A DNA stretch of 64,000 bases from CALLVY01 sp937899855 (GTDB lineage Bacteria > Bacteroidota > Bacteroidia > Chitinophagales > Saprospiraceae). The notes under the pieces are model-generated. The model searched no databases. It was not told where the DNA came from and saw only the letters and a list, made by a program, of their open reading frames with translations. A program made the position numbers and the translations under genes. Of this stretch, positions 52,150 through 60,340 are shown piece by piece (position 1 is the first letter of the stretch; every line of letters starts with the position of its first letter). The DNA lies in contig JBCBQC010000029.1 in assembly GCA_039820405.1 (NCBI GenBank), forward strand, positions 1-64,000, in the 5' to 3' direction.

Positions 52150-52680
52150 TCAGAGCTTCATTCGACGGAAAAATTCCCATACCACCAGCCCCACGCAAAC
52201 CGAGATATTGAGCGAGTGCTTGGTGCCGTACTGGGGAATCTCCAGGGCCCCATCCACCGTGGCCATCACCTCATCGGCCACGCCCTTCACTTCATTGCCA
52301 AATACCAGCGCGTAACGTCCCGTGGGGGCTACGGGATAGTCCTGTAGGGGCTGACTGCCCTCGGCCTGTTCGATCGCCAGGATGGTGTAGCCCCGCTTCC
52401 GCCAGGTGTTGATGGCAGCCGTGGTATCGGTGTAGTGCTGCCAGGCTACGCTGTCGGTAGCCCCAATGGCCGTCTTGAGAATTTCGCGGTGGGGCGGCTG
52501 GGCGGTGATCCCACAAAGACAGATCTGTTCTAGGAGAAAGGCATCGGCGGTACGGAAGGCGGAGCCTACGTTGAGTCCGCTGCGGATGTTGTCTAGGATG
52601 AGCACGACGGGGGTTTTGGCTTCCCGACGGAAGTCCTCCACGCTGAGGCGCTGGAGTTCGCGCGTACTGAGTTTTCGCAT
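52150..52680 (-). CDS. SpoU/TrmH-type RNA 2'-O-methyltransferase
   Basis: 176 aa, a single SPOUT domain. Motif 1: LILDNIRSGLNVGSAFRTADAF (about 26-47), with the Asn and Arg of the active site. Motif 2: YALVFGNEVKGV (about 122-133). Motif 3: IPQYGTKHSLNISVCVGLVVWEFFRR (about 148-173) forms the knot that binds SAM. It methylates the ribose of a tRNA or rRNA nucleotide; the target is not predictable. It lies 7 nt after the CTP synthase stop, same strand. Confidence 0.92.
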   Translation of the reverse strand: MRKLSTRELQRLSVEDFRREAKTPVVLILDNIRSGLNVGSAFRTADAFLLEQICLCGITAQPPHREILKTAIGATDSVAWQHYTDTTAAINTWRKRGYTILAIEQAEGSQPLQDYPVAPTGRYALVFGNEVKGVADEVMATVDGALEIPQYGTKHSLNISVCVGLVVWEFFRRMKL

Positions 52681-52687
52681 GCCAGTC

Positions 52688-54334
52688 TTAATTGTTGGCG
52701 CTGCTCATGGCCACCTGTTCCTTGCGGTGCTGGCGTTTCAGACAGGCTTTGATAAAGGCGACGAAGAGCGGATGGGGATTCTCGACCGTACTTTTCAGTT
52801 CGGGATGGAATTGAACGCCCACGAACCAGGGATGCTTGGCCAGTTCGACGATTTCGACCAGTCCCGTTTCGGGATTGATGCCTACGGGTAGCAGGCCACT
52901 GGCTTTGATCTGATCGAGGTACTGGTTGTTGAACTCGTAGCGGTGGCGGTGGCGTTCGCTGATTTCGGTGCTGCGGTAGGCCTTGGCGGCATTGCTGCCC
53001 TTTTCGAGTCGACAGGCGTAGGCCCCCAAACGCATCGTCCCCCCCATGGCGGTGATGTTCTTTTGCTCCTCCATCAAGCTGATGATGGGCTGTGGCGTTT
53101 CGGGGTCTACCTCGACCGAGGCGGCCTCGGGGAGCTGGAGGACATTGCGGGCAAATTCTACCACGGCGCACTGCATGCCCAGACAGATACCAAAAAAGGG
53201 AATCTGGTTTTCGCGGACGTAGCGGATGGCGCGCAGCTTGCCTTCGATACCCCGCTCTCCGAATCCGGGCGCCACCAAGATGCCGTCGAGTCCTTCCAGG
53301 CGCTGGGCAAGGCTGGCCTCGCTGTCTTCGAGCCGTTCCGAATGGATCGAGTCGATGACCACGCGGCATTCGTTGACCGCTCCGCCGTGGACGAAGGCTT
53401 CGTGGATGGATTTGTAAGCATCCTGTAATTCTTGGTATTTGCCCACCAAACCAATCCGTACCTCGTGGGTGGGGTTTTTGAGTTTACCCAAAAAGCTTTT
53501 CCACTTGCGCAGATCGGGTTCGCGGCGATTGTGCAGCCGCAATTTGGCGATGATGGTGGTATCGAGGTTTTCCTTGAGCATGAGCAGGGGCACGTCGTAG
53601 ATCGTCTCGGCGTCGATGGATTCGACGACGGAATGCAGATCGACGTTGCAGAACTGGGCCAGTTTTCGGCGGATTTCCATGCTGAGGGGATGCTCCGTCC
53701 GGCAGACGAGGATATCCGGTTGGATCCCGTTCTTTTGCAATTCCTTGACCGAGTGCTGGGTCGGTTTGGTCTTGAGTTCTTTTGCCGCCTTGAGGTAGGG
53801 GATGAGGGTCAGGTGAACGACCAGGCAATTGTCGGCTCCCAGTTCCCAGCGCAGTTGCCGGAGGGCTTCGAGGTAGGGCAGGGACTCGATATCGCCCACG
53901 GTACCTCCCAATTCGGTGATGACGATGTCAAAATTATTGCTTTGCCCCAGGGCTTGGGCCCGCAGTTTGATTTCGTCGGTGATGTGGGGGACCACTTGTA
54001 CGGTTTTGCCCAGGTAAACCCCCGCCCGCTCCTTGTTGATGACCGTTTGGTAGACCAAACCGGTGGTCACATTATTGGCTTGGGAGGTGGGAATGTTGAG
54101 AAAACGTTCGTAATGGCCGAGGTCCAGGTCGGTTTCGGCACCATCGTCGGTGACGTAGCATTCGCCGTGCTCGTAGGGGTTGAGCGTACCGGGATCAACA
54201 TTGAGGTAGGGGTCGAACTTTTGGATGGTTACGGAGAAGCCCCGGGCTTGCAGCAACTTGGCCAAGGAGGCCGAAATAATGCCTTTGCCGAGTGAGGAGG
54301 TCACTCCACCCGTAACGAAGATGTACTTAGTCAT
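52688..54334 (-). CDS. pyrG: CTP synthase
   Basis: 548 aa from ATG at 54334 (MTKYIFVTGGVTSSLGKGI); an alternative upstream start adds ten unconserved residues. Amidoligase domain (1-270) has the ATP loop GGVTSSLGKG and the UTP part (GTLNPYEHGECYVTDDGAETDLDLGHYERF). The glutamine amidotransferase domain (about 300-540) has the catalytic Cys in FGICLGMQCAVVEF and a His/Glu pair near FHPELKS. It forms CTP from UTP, ATP and glutamine. Confidence 0.97.
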   Translation of the reverse strand: MTKYIFVTGGVTSSLGKGIISASLAKLLQARGFSVTIQKFDPYLNVDPGTLNPYEHGECYVTDDGAETDLDLGHYERFLNIPTSQANNVTTGLVYQTVINKERAGVYLGKTVQVVPHITDEIKLRAQALGQSNNFDIVITELGGTVGDIESLPYLEALRQLRWELGADNCLVVHLTLIPYLKAAKELKTKPTQHSVKELQKNGIQPDILVCRTEHPLSMEIRRKLAQFCNVDLHSVVESIDAETIYDVPLLMLKENLDTTIIAKLRLHNRREPDLRKWKSFLGKLKNPTHEVRIGLVGKYQELQDAYKSIHEAFVHGGAVNECRVVIDSIHSERLEDSEASLAQRLEGLDGILVAPGFGERGIEGKLRAIRYVRENQIPFFGICLGMQCAVVEFARNVLQLPEAASVEVDPETPQPIISLMEEQKNITAMGGTMRLGAYACRLEKGSNAAKAYRSTEISERHRHRYEFNNQYLDQIKASGLLPVGINPETGLVEIVELAKHPWFVGVQFHPELKSTVENPHPLFVAFIKACLKRQHRKEQVAMSSANN

Positions 54335-54626
54335 GTTCACAATATTTGCTGAAGAGCAATTCAATTCCCTTCTGAAAGTTTAAAAGATGACCCACTTTTG
54401 GGCGAGTAAGGTAACAACGTTACGGGACGTAAAGGTAAGAAAGATCGGGGAGCTTAAATAAGCTTGCGGAGGAAAAAATTTGGAATAATATTTGTACCTT
54501 TTTTGGGAAATAAAACCGACCTACGGGTCACTCCCTCCATTGTAATCCCTTGAACTTCCCCCCTTGGATACGAGCACGCACCCCGCGCAGTGAAAACGCT
54601 ATTGTTTACCCATAAGATTCCAAATC

Positions 54627-55586
54627 ATGAAAAGATTGCTCCCATTAATCGCAGTGTTCTTCCTTCCGTTTAGTCCACCGAGTACTCAGGCCGCCTCCGA
54701 TGCGCTGACGGTGGTCAAACCCGATTGTCCCAAAAAAGATAAATATTGTAAAGGCCGCAAAGAATTTGAGGATGGCGGCAGCTACGAAGGAGAATTCAAG
54801 TACGGCGAACCCCACGGTTGGGGAACCTACCAGATGGCCGATGGCTCGGTGTACATCGGTGAATTTCAGAACGGTTTGCGGCACGGCCACGGACAGCAGT
54901 CCTTTGGCAATGGCGATTCCTACGCGGGCGAGTGGATGCACGGCATGATTCACGGTAAGGGGGTCTACAACTGGGTGGACCACTCCAAGTACGTGGGCAC
55001 CTTTATCGAAGGCCGCATGAACGGCAAGGGGATTTTGACCCTGGACAACGGCGAGTCCTACGACGGCGAGTGGCGCAATGGGCTGGCGCACGGGCTGGGG
55101 GAATACACCAAGACCGATGGCAGCAAGTACATGGGTAAGCACGCCGAAGGCAAGCGCAACGGCAGCGGGGTGATCTCCTGGCGTACGGGCGATGTCTTTA
55201 TCGGCAAGTGGAAACAAGGCAACATCCACAAACAAGGCAGCTTCCAATTCAACAACGGCGATCGCTACGTCTGCATCTGGGAGAATGGCGAAATGACCGG
55301 CGAGGCCACCTACATCCTAGTGAATGGTAAAGAAATTACCGGCAGCCCCAAGCAAATCGAAAAAAATATCCAGCAGGATGAAGAGCTGATGGAAGAAGTC
55401 GGTCCCAACCTAGGCATGACTTATTACGTCATCGGCCAGCAATACCTCGAACTCAAGCGTTACAAGCTCGCTAAGAACTACTTCGAACTCGCTCGACAGT
55501 ACGTCCCAGCATCTTCGGAATTGAGCAAAATGGTACACAGCCAAATGCAAATCCTACAAAAGGAATTGCCCGAAGAAGGGTTATAA
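54627..55586 (+). CDS. Secreted eight-MORN-repeat protein with Cys motif (paralogue 1)
   Basis: 319 aa. Signal peptide (1-22). C-x6-C-x-G (CPKKDKYCKG, about residues 34-43) is followed by eight 23-residue MORN repeats (about 50-234; YEGEFKYGEPHGWGTYQMADGSV is cut after its usual length), the last two less regular. A helical tail (about 265-319: GMTYYVIGQQYLELKRYKL and on) looks like a TPR-type hairpin. MORN repeats usually bind membrane lipids or proteins inside eukaryotic cells; here the protein is exported. First of three neighbouring paralogues on one strand. A terminator (55615) follows. Confidence 0.9.
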   Translation: MKRLLPLIAVFFLPFSPPSTQAASDALTVVKPDCPKKDKYCKGRKEFEDGGSYEGEFKYGEPHGWGTYQMADGSVYIGEFQNGLRHGHGQQSFGNGDSYAGEWMHGMIHGKGVYNWVDHSKYVGTFIEGRMNGKGILTLDNGESYDGEWRNGLAHGLGEYTKTDGSKYMGKHAEGKRNGSGVISWRTGDVFIGKWKQGNIHKQGSFQFNNGDRYVCIWENGEMTGEATYILVNGKEITGSPKQIEKNIQQDEELMEEVGPNLGMTYYVIGQQYLELKRYKLAKNYFELARQYVPASSELSKMVHSQMQILQKELPEEGL

Positions 55587-55614
55587 GCTCCAGACTAACG
55601 ATCAATAACGTACC

Positions 55615-55654
55615 AACGGCTCCGAGTAAATACTCGGGGCCGTTTCTCATTTCC
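55615..55654 (+). terminator. Terminator hairpin after MORN paralogue 1
   Basis: AACGGC-T-CCGAGT / ACTCGG-G-GCCGTT (6+6 bp with one mismatch, 4-nt loop AAAT) followed by TCTCATTT. The U-tract is imperfect. Confidence 0.6.
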
Positions 55655-55776
55655 CCCCTACCCCAATGCTGGTAGAAAAAACATTCGCATCAAAAAAATA
55701 TAAATAAATATTATTCTCATACTTGTGGCGAAGCTTTTTTCGCTCTATATTGCCCCCAGAAACGACGTAATCTTAC

Positions 55777-55812
55777 ACTTATAATTACACTCATAATTAC
55801 ACTTACAATTAA
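55777..55812 (+). repeat. Three tandem 12-bp repeats upstream of MORN paralogue 2
   Basis: ACTTATAATTAC, ACTCATAATTAC and ACTTACAATTAA follow each other directly, ending 60 nt before the start at 55873. Their phase (12 bp) and AT-richness would suit a protein-binding or promoter-upstream element; no function is known. Confidence 0.6.
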
Positions 55813-55872
55813 CTACTCCCCACTCCCGTTCCTCCTCCCCCCGCGACTATTTTAACCAAAACGCCAATCATC

Positions 55873-56850
55873 ATGCAGGTTCTGAACGGCCTCCTCAAGC
55901 AATGCTTGTTGTGGGGAACAATCCTACTCGTACACCACCCGATCGATGCCTCGATCGCCTTTTCCACCGCTTCCGAAGCGACGCTAAAAACCAACCGGGA
56001 TTCTGACTGTGGCAAACGGACCGAACACTGCGTCGGACGCCGGACGTACCTGGATGGCAGCGTGTACGAAGGCGAGTTTCGCTTTGGAAAGGCGCACGGT
56101 TGGGGCAAGATGCAGTGGGCGGATGGCAGCCATTATGAGGGAGAATTTCAGAACGATTTGCGCCACGGCCGAGGCCATCAGGTACTTGCCAACGGTGCCG
56201 AGTACGATGGCGAATGGCGCTTGGGGCTGATGAATGGAAGGGGGAATTACACGTTCGCTTGCGGACACCGTTACATCGGCGACTTTGTCGATAACCTGAT
56301 GGATGGCCACGGAACCATCCTGATGAGCTCGGGGGAAAGCTACGAAGGGGCCTGGAGAAACAACGTTCCCGATGGTGCGGGCGTTTTTACCCGGGTCGAT
56401 GGACACCGCTACCTGGGGCCAAGCAAGCGGGGCAAACGCCACGGTGCGGGCATCCTCGAAATTCAGGACTGGGCGCGCTTGGAAGCCAACTGGGAAAAAG
56501 ACGTCATCAACGGCAGGGCTACGCTGCGATTCACGGACGGATTCCAAATCATCATGCAATGGAAAAAAGGCGAGGTAGCCGATCGGCTGACCGTCGTCTC
56601 ACCCGACGGACAAGCCCAGGAAACGGATTGGACCTCCATTCACCACGATTTTTTTCAAATCAAGCCGCACATTGCCCTGGCCTGGTACCTGGCGGCGGTA
56701 GAGTACACCAACCAAGACAAACTTGCGGGGGCCCAAGACCGCCTGCGCAAAGCCAAACTACTCGCGGGCGATCACAACGCTTTGGGACAATGGGCCCGTT
56801 CGCAGCGCGAGGCGATTCAACAGAGAAAAACACCAAAAGATTGTTTCTAA
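55873..56850 (+). CDS. Secreted eight-MORN-repeat protein with Cys motif (paralogue 2)
   Basis: 325 aa. Signal peptide (about 1-28). C-x6-C-x-G appears as CGKRTEHCVG, followed by eight 23-residue repeats, the first reading YEGEFRFGKAHGWGKM. The last two (LEANWEKD..., IIMQWKKG...) have lost most MORN residues, as in paralogue 3. A helical tail (IALAWYLAAVEYTNQDKLAGAQDRLRKAKLLAG) corresponds to the tail of paralogue 1. Its order of parts is identical to its neighbours, so the trio arose by duplication. Two terminator-like hairpins follow. Confidence 0.89.
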   Translation: MQVLNGLLKQCLLWGTILLVHHPIDASIAFSTASEATLKTNRDSDCGKRTEHCVGRRTYLDGSVYEGEFRFGKAHGWGKMQWADGSHYEGEFQNDLRHGRGHQVLANGAEYDGEWRLGLMNGRGNYTFACGHRYIGDFVDNLMDGHGTILMSSGESYEGAWRNNVPDGAGVFTRVDGHRYLGPSKRGKRHGAGILEIQDWARLEANWEKDVINGRATLRFTDGFQIIMQWKKGEVADRLTVVSPDGQAQETDWTSIHHDFFQIKPHIALAWYLAAVEYTNQDKLAGAQDRLRKAKLLAGDHNALGQWARSQREAIQQRKTPKDCF

Positions 56851-56860
56851 ACCCAATCCA

Positions 56861-56895
56861 ACACCGGGAGCGGCCCCGGCCATTCCCGGTGTTTA
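56861..56895 (+). terminator. Terminator hairpin after MORN paralogue 2
   Basis: ACACCGGGA / TCCCGGTGT (9 bp) with an internal GGCC/GGCC, followed by TTAGGTTGTT. Starts 10 nt after the stop codon. Confidence 0.65.
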
Positions 56896-56929
56896 GGTTG
56901 TTAATATGTTAATAAATTGGGTTTTGTGG

Positions 56930-56973
56930 AGCTGTATCGACCGGAAACGGTGATACAGCTTTTTTGTTTTTTT
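56930..56973 (+). terminator. Second, strong intrinsic terminator after MORN paralogue 2
   Basis: AGCTGTATC / GATACAGCT with an inner ACCG-GAAA-CGGT stem closed by a GNRA tetraloop (one mismatch between the stems), followed by TTTTTGTTTTTTT. Confidence 0.88.
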
Positions 56974-57305
56974 CCAAAAAAAAAGGACATTCCCTCCTCC
57001 TCCCCCACCCCCGCCTCCAACCGCCCTTCGGCCCCGCCCGGAGCCAAAGCATTCAGCACCAGGCCCCAACGTATCCCCTACTGATCCCAGACATCCATTT
57101 TCCTCGTCAACGCAGCCGGCCAATCGGCCAATTAACCCCCAAATTCCCCCTCCCCCCAAATGGCTACACCGTCACTTCGACGCTCATCCCACACCACATT
57201 GACCCCCCAAATCCGTCACCTTAGTGTTGGCAATTAGGGGCCGAGTTATTGCCCCCATTTTCCCAAAGTACAGCGGTGATTCTCGAACCCAAACCCAGTA
57301 AACAC

Positions 57306-58295
57306 ATGAAACGCTTATTGACTGCGCCAGCCATCCTGATGGCTGGTTTCCTTTTTACCAGCCTTCCTACGCTCCGAGCTCAGGAGCCGACCGCAGAACA
57401 GCGAAGGGCGGCGCCCAGCTGTCCCTTTTGGGAAATCCACTGCGAGGGCGAAAAGACTTTCCAAGACGGTAGCCAGTACCGCGGTGCCTTTCGCTTTGGG
57501 CGCCCCGACGGACGGGGCAGCATGACCTGGCCAGACGGAGAGCGCTACGTAGGTGATTTCCAAGGAGGCATGCGGCACGGCAAGGGCCACTACACCTTTG
57601 CCGACGGTACGGTGTACGAGGGCGACTGGGCCGGCGACCAGATGGAGGGCCAGGGCGTGTATACCTGGGCTTGTGGCGATGAGTACATCGGTGCCTTTCG
57701 CCACAACCAGATGGAGGGCGAGGGGGCGCTGCTCAGCGTTACGGGCGAGTCTTATTCGGGTCATTGGCTAGCGGGAAAAGTACACGGCATGGCGCGGGTC
57801 AGCCGACCGGATGGCAGCCAGTTTGTCGGGCTTTTTGAGGCGGGGCAGCGCGCGGGGGCCGGAATGGTGCTTTGGAATCGGGGCGATACCCTGTTCGGGC
57901 AGTGGAACGGGGGGCGGCTCGACGGGACGGTACGCTACCACTTTAGCAATGGCGACTGGCTGGTCAGCGATTGGGACGATGGGGAGTTGCTACTCGACAT
58001 CACTTACCACAACGCCGATCCCCGCCCGGTGGAGGGCAGCATCTACGCCATCGAGCGGCAGAGCGAGCAGGTAGCTTTTGATTTGGTGGAGGAATTTCAG
58101 GAAAACATGCAGCTGGCCGTCTACAGCTTTGCGCAGGAGTATCGGGCCCAAGCGCGCTACGATTTGGCCGAAACCTTTCTACAACTGTCTTTGGATTATT
58201 CCCCCTTTCGGTCGGATCTGACCAAGACCATTGCGCTGCAATTGGCGGACTTGGAGGCGGGACGAACCGACTCGGGTTGGGCCCGTCTGGAGTAG
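57306..58295 (+). CDS. Secreted eight-MORN-repeat protein with Cys motif (paralogue 3)
   Basis: 329 aa from ATG at 57306 (MKRLLTAPAILMAG signal peptide, ending LRAQ); an upstream frame start at 57249 is less likely. C-x6-C-x-G is CPFWEIHCEG, then eight 23-residue repeats (first: YRGAFRFGRPDGRGSM), the last two degenerate, and the helical tail (MQLAVYSFAQEYRAQARYDLAETFLQLSLDYS). The GC-rich coding style matches its neighbours, so this is an old local duplication, not a recent import. Confidence 0.89.
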   Translation: MKRLLTAPAILMAGFLFTSLPTLRAQEPTAEQRRAAPSCPFWEIHCEGEKTFQDGSQYRGAFRFGRPDGRGSMTWPDGERYVGDFQGGMRHGKGHYTFADGTVYEGDWAGDQMEGQGVYTWACGDEYIGAFRHNQMEGEGALLSVTGESYSGHWLAGKVHGMARVSRPDGSQFVGLFEAGQRAGAGMVLWNRGDTLFGQWNGGRLDGTVRYHFSNGDWLVSDWDDGELLLDITYHNADPRPVEGSIYAIERQSEQVAFDLVEEFQENMQLAVYSFAQEYRAQARYDLAETFLQLSLDYSPFRSDLTKTIALQLADLEAGRTDSGWARLE

Positions 58296-58533
58296 GGCGA
58301 GGTTAATTATTTTTAACCTAAGCAGCGAATAAAAGCGAGGGACGTTATTCTTTCTTGGCCATTGTAAAAGCTCCGGTTGCGCTTTTCATTTTACTTTATT
58401 TTTTGAGCCTTTCACCTCCTGCTTAACCCAAAATTAACATGCAAAAAATATTGAGTTAATACCAAGTAGGTTGTTTTGCGGTGAATTCAAACGGCCCCCT
58501 GGGGTATATTCACTAAATCAATTTCAACCTATC

Positions 58534-60117
58534 ATGAAAAAAAATTTCTTGCTCTTTCTTGGATTAATGATGGCAGTAGTCTTCTTCCCCTCCTGTGGAG
58601 AAGATGATGAAATGAATCCACCCGTCACTGGTGACGACATTACCGTAACGGGTACGGTAACCGATGACACCGACGCTGCGGTGGAAGGAGTAACGGTATC
58701 GGCCGTAACCGGTTCGGCTACGACTACTACCGATGCCAGTGGTGCTTACTCGATCACGGTGGCCGAAGACGACATGCTTTCTTTTGAAAAGGATGGCTTC
58801 ATTTCCTTTACTGTTGAAGTCAACAGTACGGCAGCCATCGACGCTAAGGTCGAGCGCGGCCCCGGTTTGAAATGGGCGGCTGCTTTTGATGCCGACGGCA
58901 ACCTCGTGGCGGATCCCGGATTCGGCGCGGCCGACATCAAGCCCTCGAATATGAACTTGGGTAACCTCAGCACCCCCGGTGGTTTCTTTGATGATACCAA
59001 CTACAAAGGTGCCGTTGATCCCGCCAGTATGGCTTGGTACAGCGGTTGGACCTCTTACGAAAACGTCCTGGCCGGTGGTGAAACCAAGGCCTTTACCCAA
59101 GGGACCCTGGTTACCATCACCGACGCTGACCTGAGCGACGGCATGGACCAGACCTGGACCAAAAATAACACTTACATCCTCGACGGTTTGGTATTCGTAA
59201 ACGATGGCCAGACGCTGACCATCGAGCCCGGTACCGTCATCAAGGGCAAGTCGGGAGAAGCCGAAAACTCCTCCGCCCTGGTAGTGGCACAAGGTGGTAA
59301 GCTCCTGGCCGAAGGTACGGCTGCCGAGCCCATTACCTTTACCTTTGAAGGCGACGATGGCTCGGGCCAAGCGCCTACCCTCCGCGGACAGTGGGGTGGT
59401 CTGATCGTGCTGGGTAAAGCTGGCTTGAACTCCTCCCCCGGTACTTCGGCCATCGAAGGAATTCCCACCAATGAGCCCCGTGGTACCTACGGTGGTACGG
59501 CCGACGATGACAACTCGGGTGTGATCAAGTACGTTTCGATCCGCCACGGTGGTACCAACATCGGTGACGATAACGAAATCAACGGTCTGACGCTGGGGGG
59601 CGTGGGTACCGGTACGGTAATCGACTTTGTCGAGGTAATCGCCAACAAAGATGATGGTATCGAATGGTTTGGAGGTACGGTAAACGCCAAGCACCTGCTC
59701 TCGATCTTCTGTGGGGACGACGCTCTCGACTACGACGAAGGCTACCGCGGAAACAACCAGTACATCATCGTTCACCAAGACCCCGCCCTTGATGCAGCGG
59801 ACCGTGGTGGGGAGCACGATGGCGGTACCGATCCCGAAACGGGAATGCCTTTTGCCACGCCTTTCTTCCTCAACGTAACGGCCGTGGGCAACGACGGCAG
59901 CCGGACCATCACCTTCCGCGACAATGCGGGGGGTCAGTACCACAACTCGATCTTCGTCAACTTTGACCGCGGTATCGACATCGAGGACATTCCCGATCAA
60001 GATCAGGATTCCTACCAGCAATGGGTAGATGGCAATTTGGCCATCGTCAACTGCGTATTCTTCAACATCGACGAAGGTACCGCTCCCACCGATCTGTTTA
60101 AGGTCAGCAACCCTTAA
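58534..60117 (+). CDS. Lipoprotein with carboxypeptidase-regulatory-like and beta-helix domains
   Basis: 527 aa from ATG at 58534, which opens a lipoprotein signal (lipobox FFPS-C20). A CarboxypepD_reg-like beta domain (about 30-105: ITVTGTVTDDTDAAVEGVTV) is followed by a middle region and then a long parallel beta-helix-type domain (about 220-500) with repeated short strands such as GGKLLAEGTAAEPITFTFEG, GVIKYVSIRHGGTNIG and GTVIDFVEVIANKDDGIEWFGG. The TonB-dependent receptor gene comes next on the same strand, so this may be its surface lipoprotein partner, much as SusD serves SusC. No SusD domain is present. Confidence 0.85.
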   Translation: MKKNFLLFLGLMMAVVFFPSCGEDDEMNPPVTGDDITVTGTVTDDTDAAVEGVTVSAVTGSATTTTDASGAYSITVAEDDMLSFEKDGFISFTVEVNSTAAIDAKVERGPGLKWAAAFDADGNLVADPGFGAADIKPSNMNLGNLSTPGGFFDDTNYKGAVDPASMAWYSGWTSYENVLAGGETKAFTQGTLVTITDADLSDGMDQTWTKNNTYILDGLVFVNDGQTLTIEPGTVIKGKSGEAENSSALVVAQGGKLLAEGTAAEPITFTFEGDDGSGQAPTLRGQWGGLIVLGKAGLNSSPGTSAIEGIPTNEPRGTYGGTADDDNSGVIKYVSIRHGGTNIGDDNEINGLTLGGVGTGTVIDFVEVIANKDDGIEWFGGTVNAKHLLSIFCGDDALDYDEGYRGNNQYIIVHQDPALDAADRGGEHDGGTDPETGMPFATPFFLNVTAVGNDGSRTITFRDNAGGQYHNSIFVNFDRGIDIEDIPDQDQDSYQQWVDGNLAIVNCVFFNIDEGTAPTDLFKVSNP

Positions 60118-60160
60118 TCGGGAAGCTGCCAGCACACCAGTATATTTCCAAATTTATGCG

Positions 60161-60196
60161 AGAGGGGTTTATTTCCACGGAGAAATAAACCCCTCT
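60161..60196 (+). terminator. Long hairpin between the beta-helix lipoprotein and the TonB receptor
   Basis: A perfect 15-bp stem (AGAGGGGTTTATTTC with GAAATAAACCCCTCT, 6-nt loop) 44 nt after the lipoprotein stop. There is no T-run after it, so it could end transcription partly or protect the upstream mRNA, setting different levels for the two genes. Confidence 0.6.
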
Positions 60197-60340
60197 GCCG
60201 TAAGCAGTGCTCCGAAGTAATCCCCGGGGGCTGGGCCTCGCCTTTGCTTAATATTTAGTTAACATAAAATTTAACTCCGATTAATGCAGAGTGCTGACCT
60301 TTGCCGCTGGAAAAATTTGATAAACTAAATTTACGAACGA

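Larger units (their letters stand above)
55587..55872. other. Spacer between MORN paralogues 1 and 2
   Basis: 286 bp holding the terminator at 55615-55654, an AT-rich stretch (55690-55720) and a 12-bp tandem repeat at 55777-55812. No gene is seen. Confidence 0.5.
56851..57305. other. Spacer between MORN paralogues 2 and 3
   Basis: 455 bp with two terminators (56861, 56930) and then a Pro/Cys-codon-like, C-rich stretch with no credible gene; a Gly-rich minus-strand frame here is an effect of the C-rich composition. Confidence 0.5.

Noticed and set aside
56893..57159. 88-codon Gly-rich minus-strand frame
   Set aside because: It lies across a strong terminator and a C-rich stretch; the Gly runs only reflect CCC/CCT repeats.
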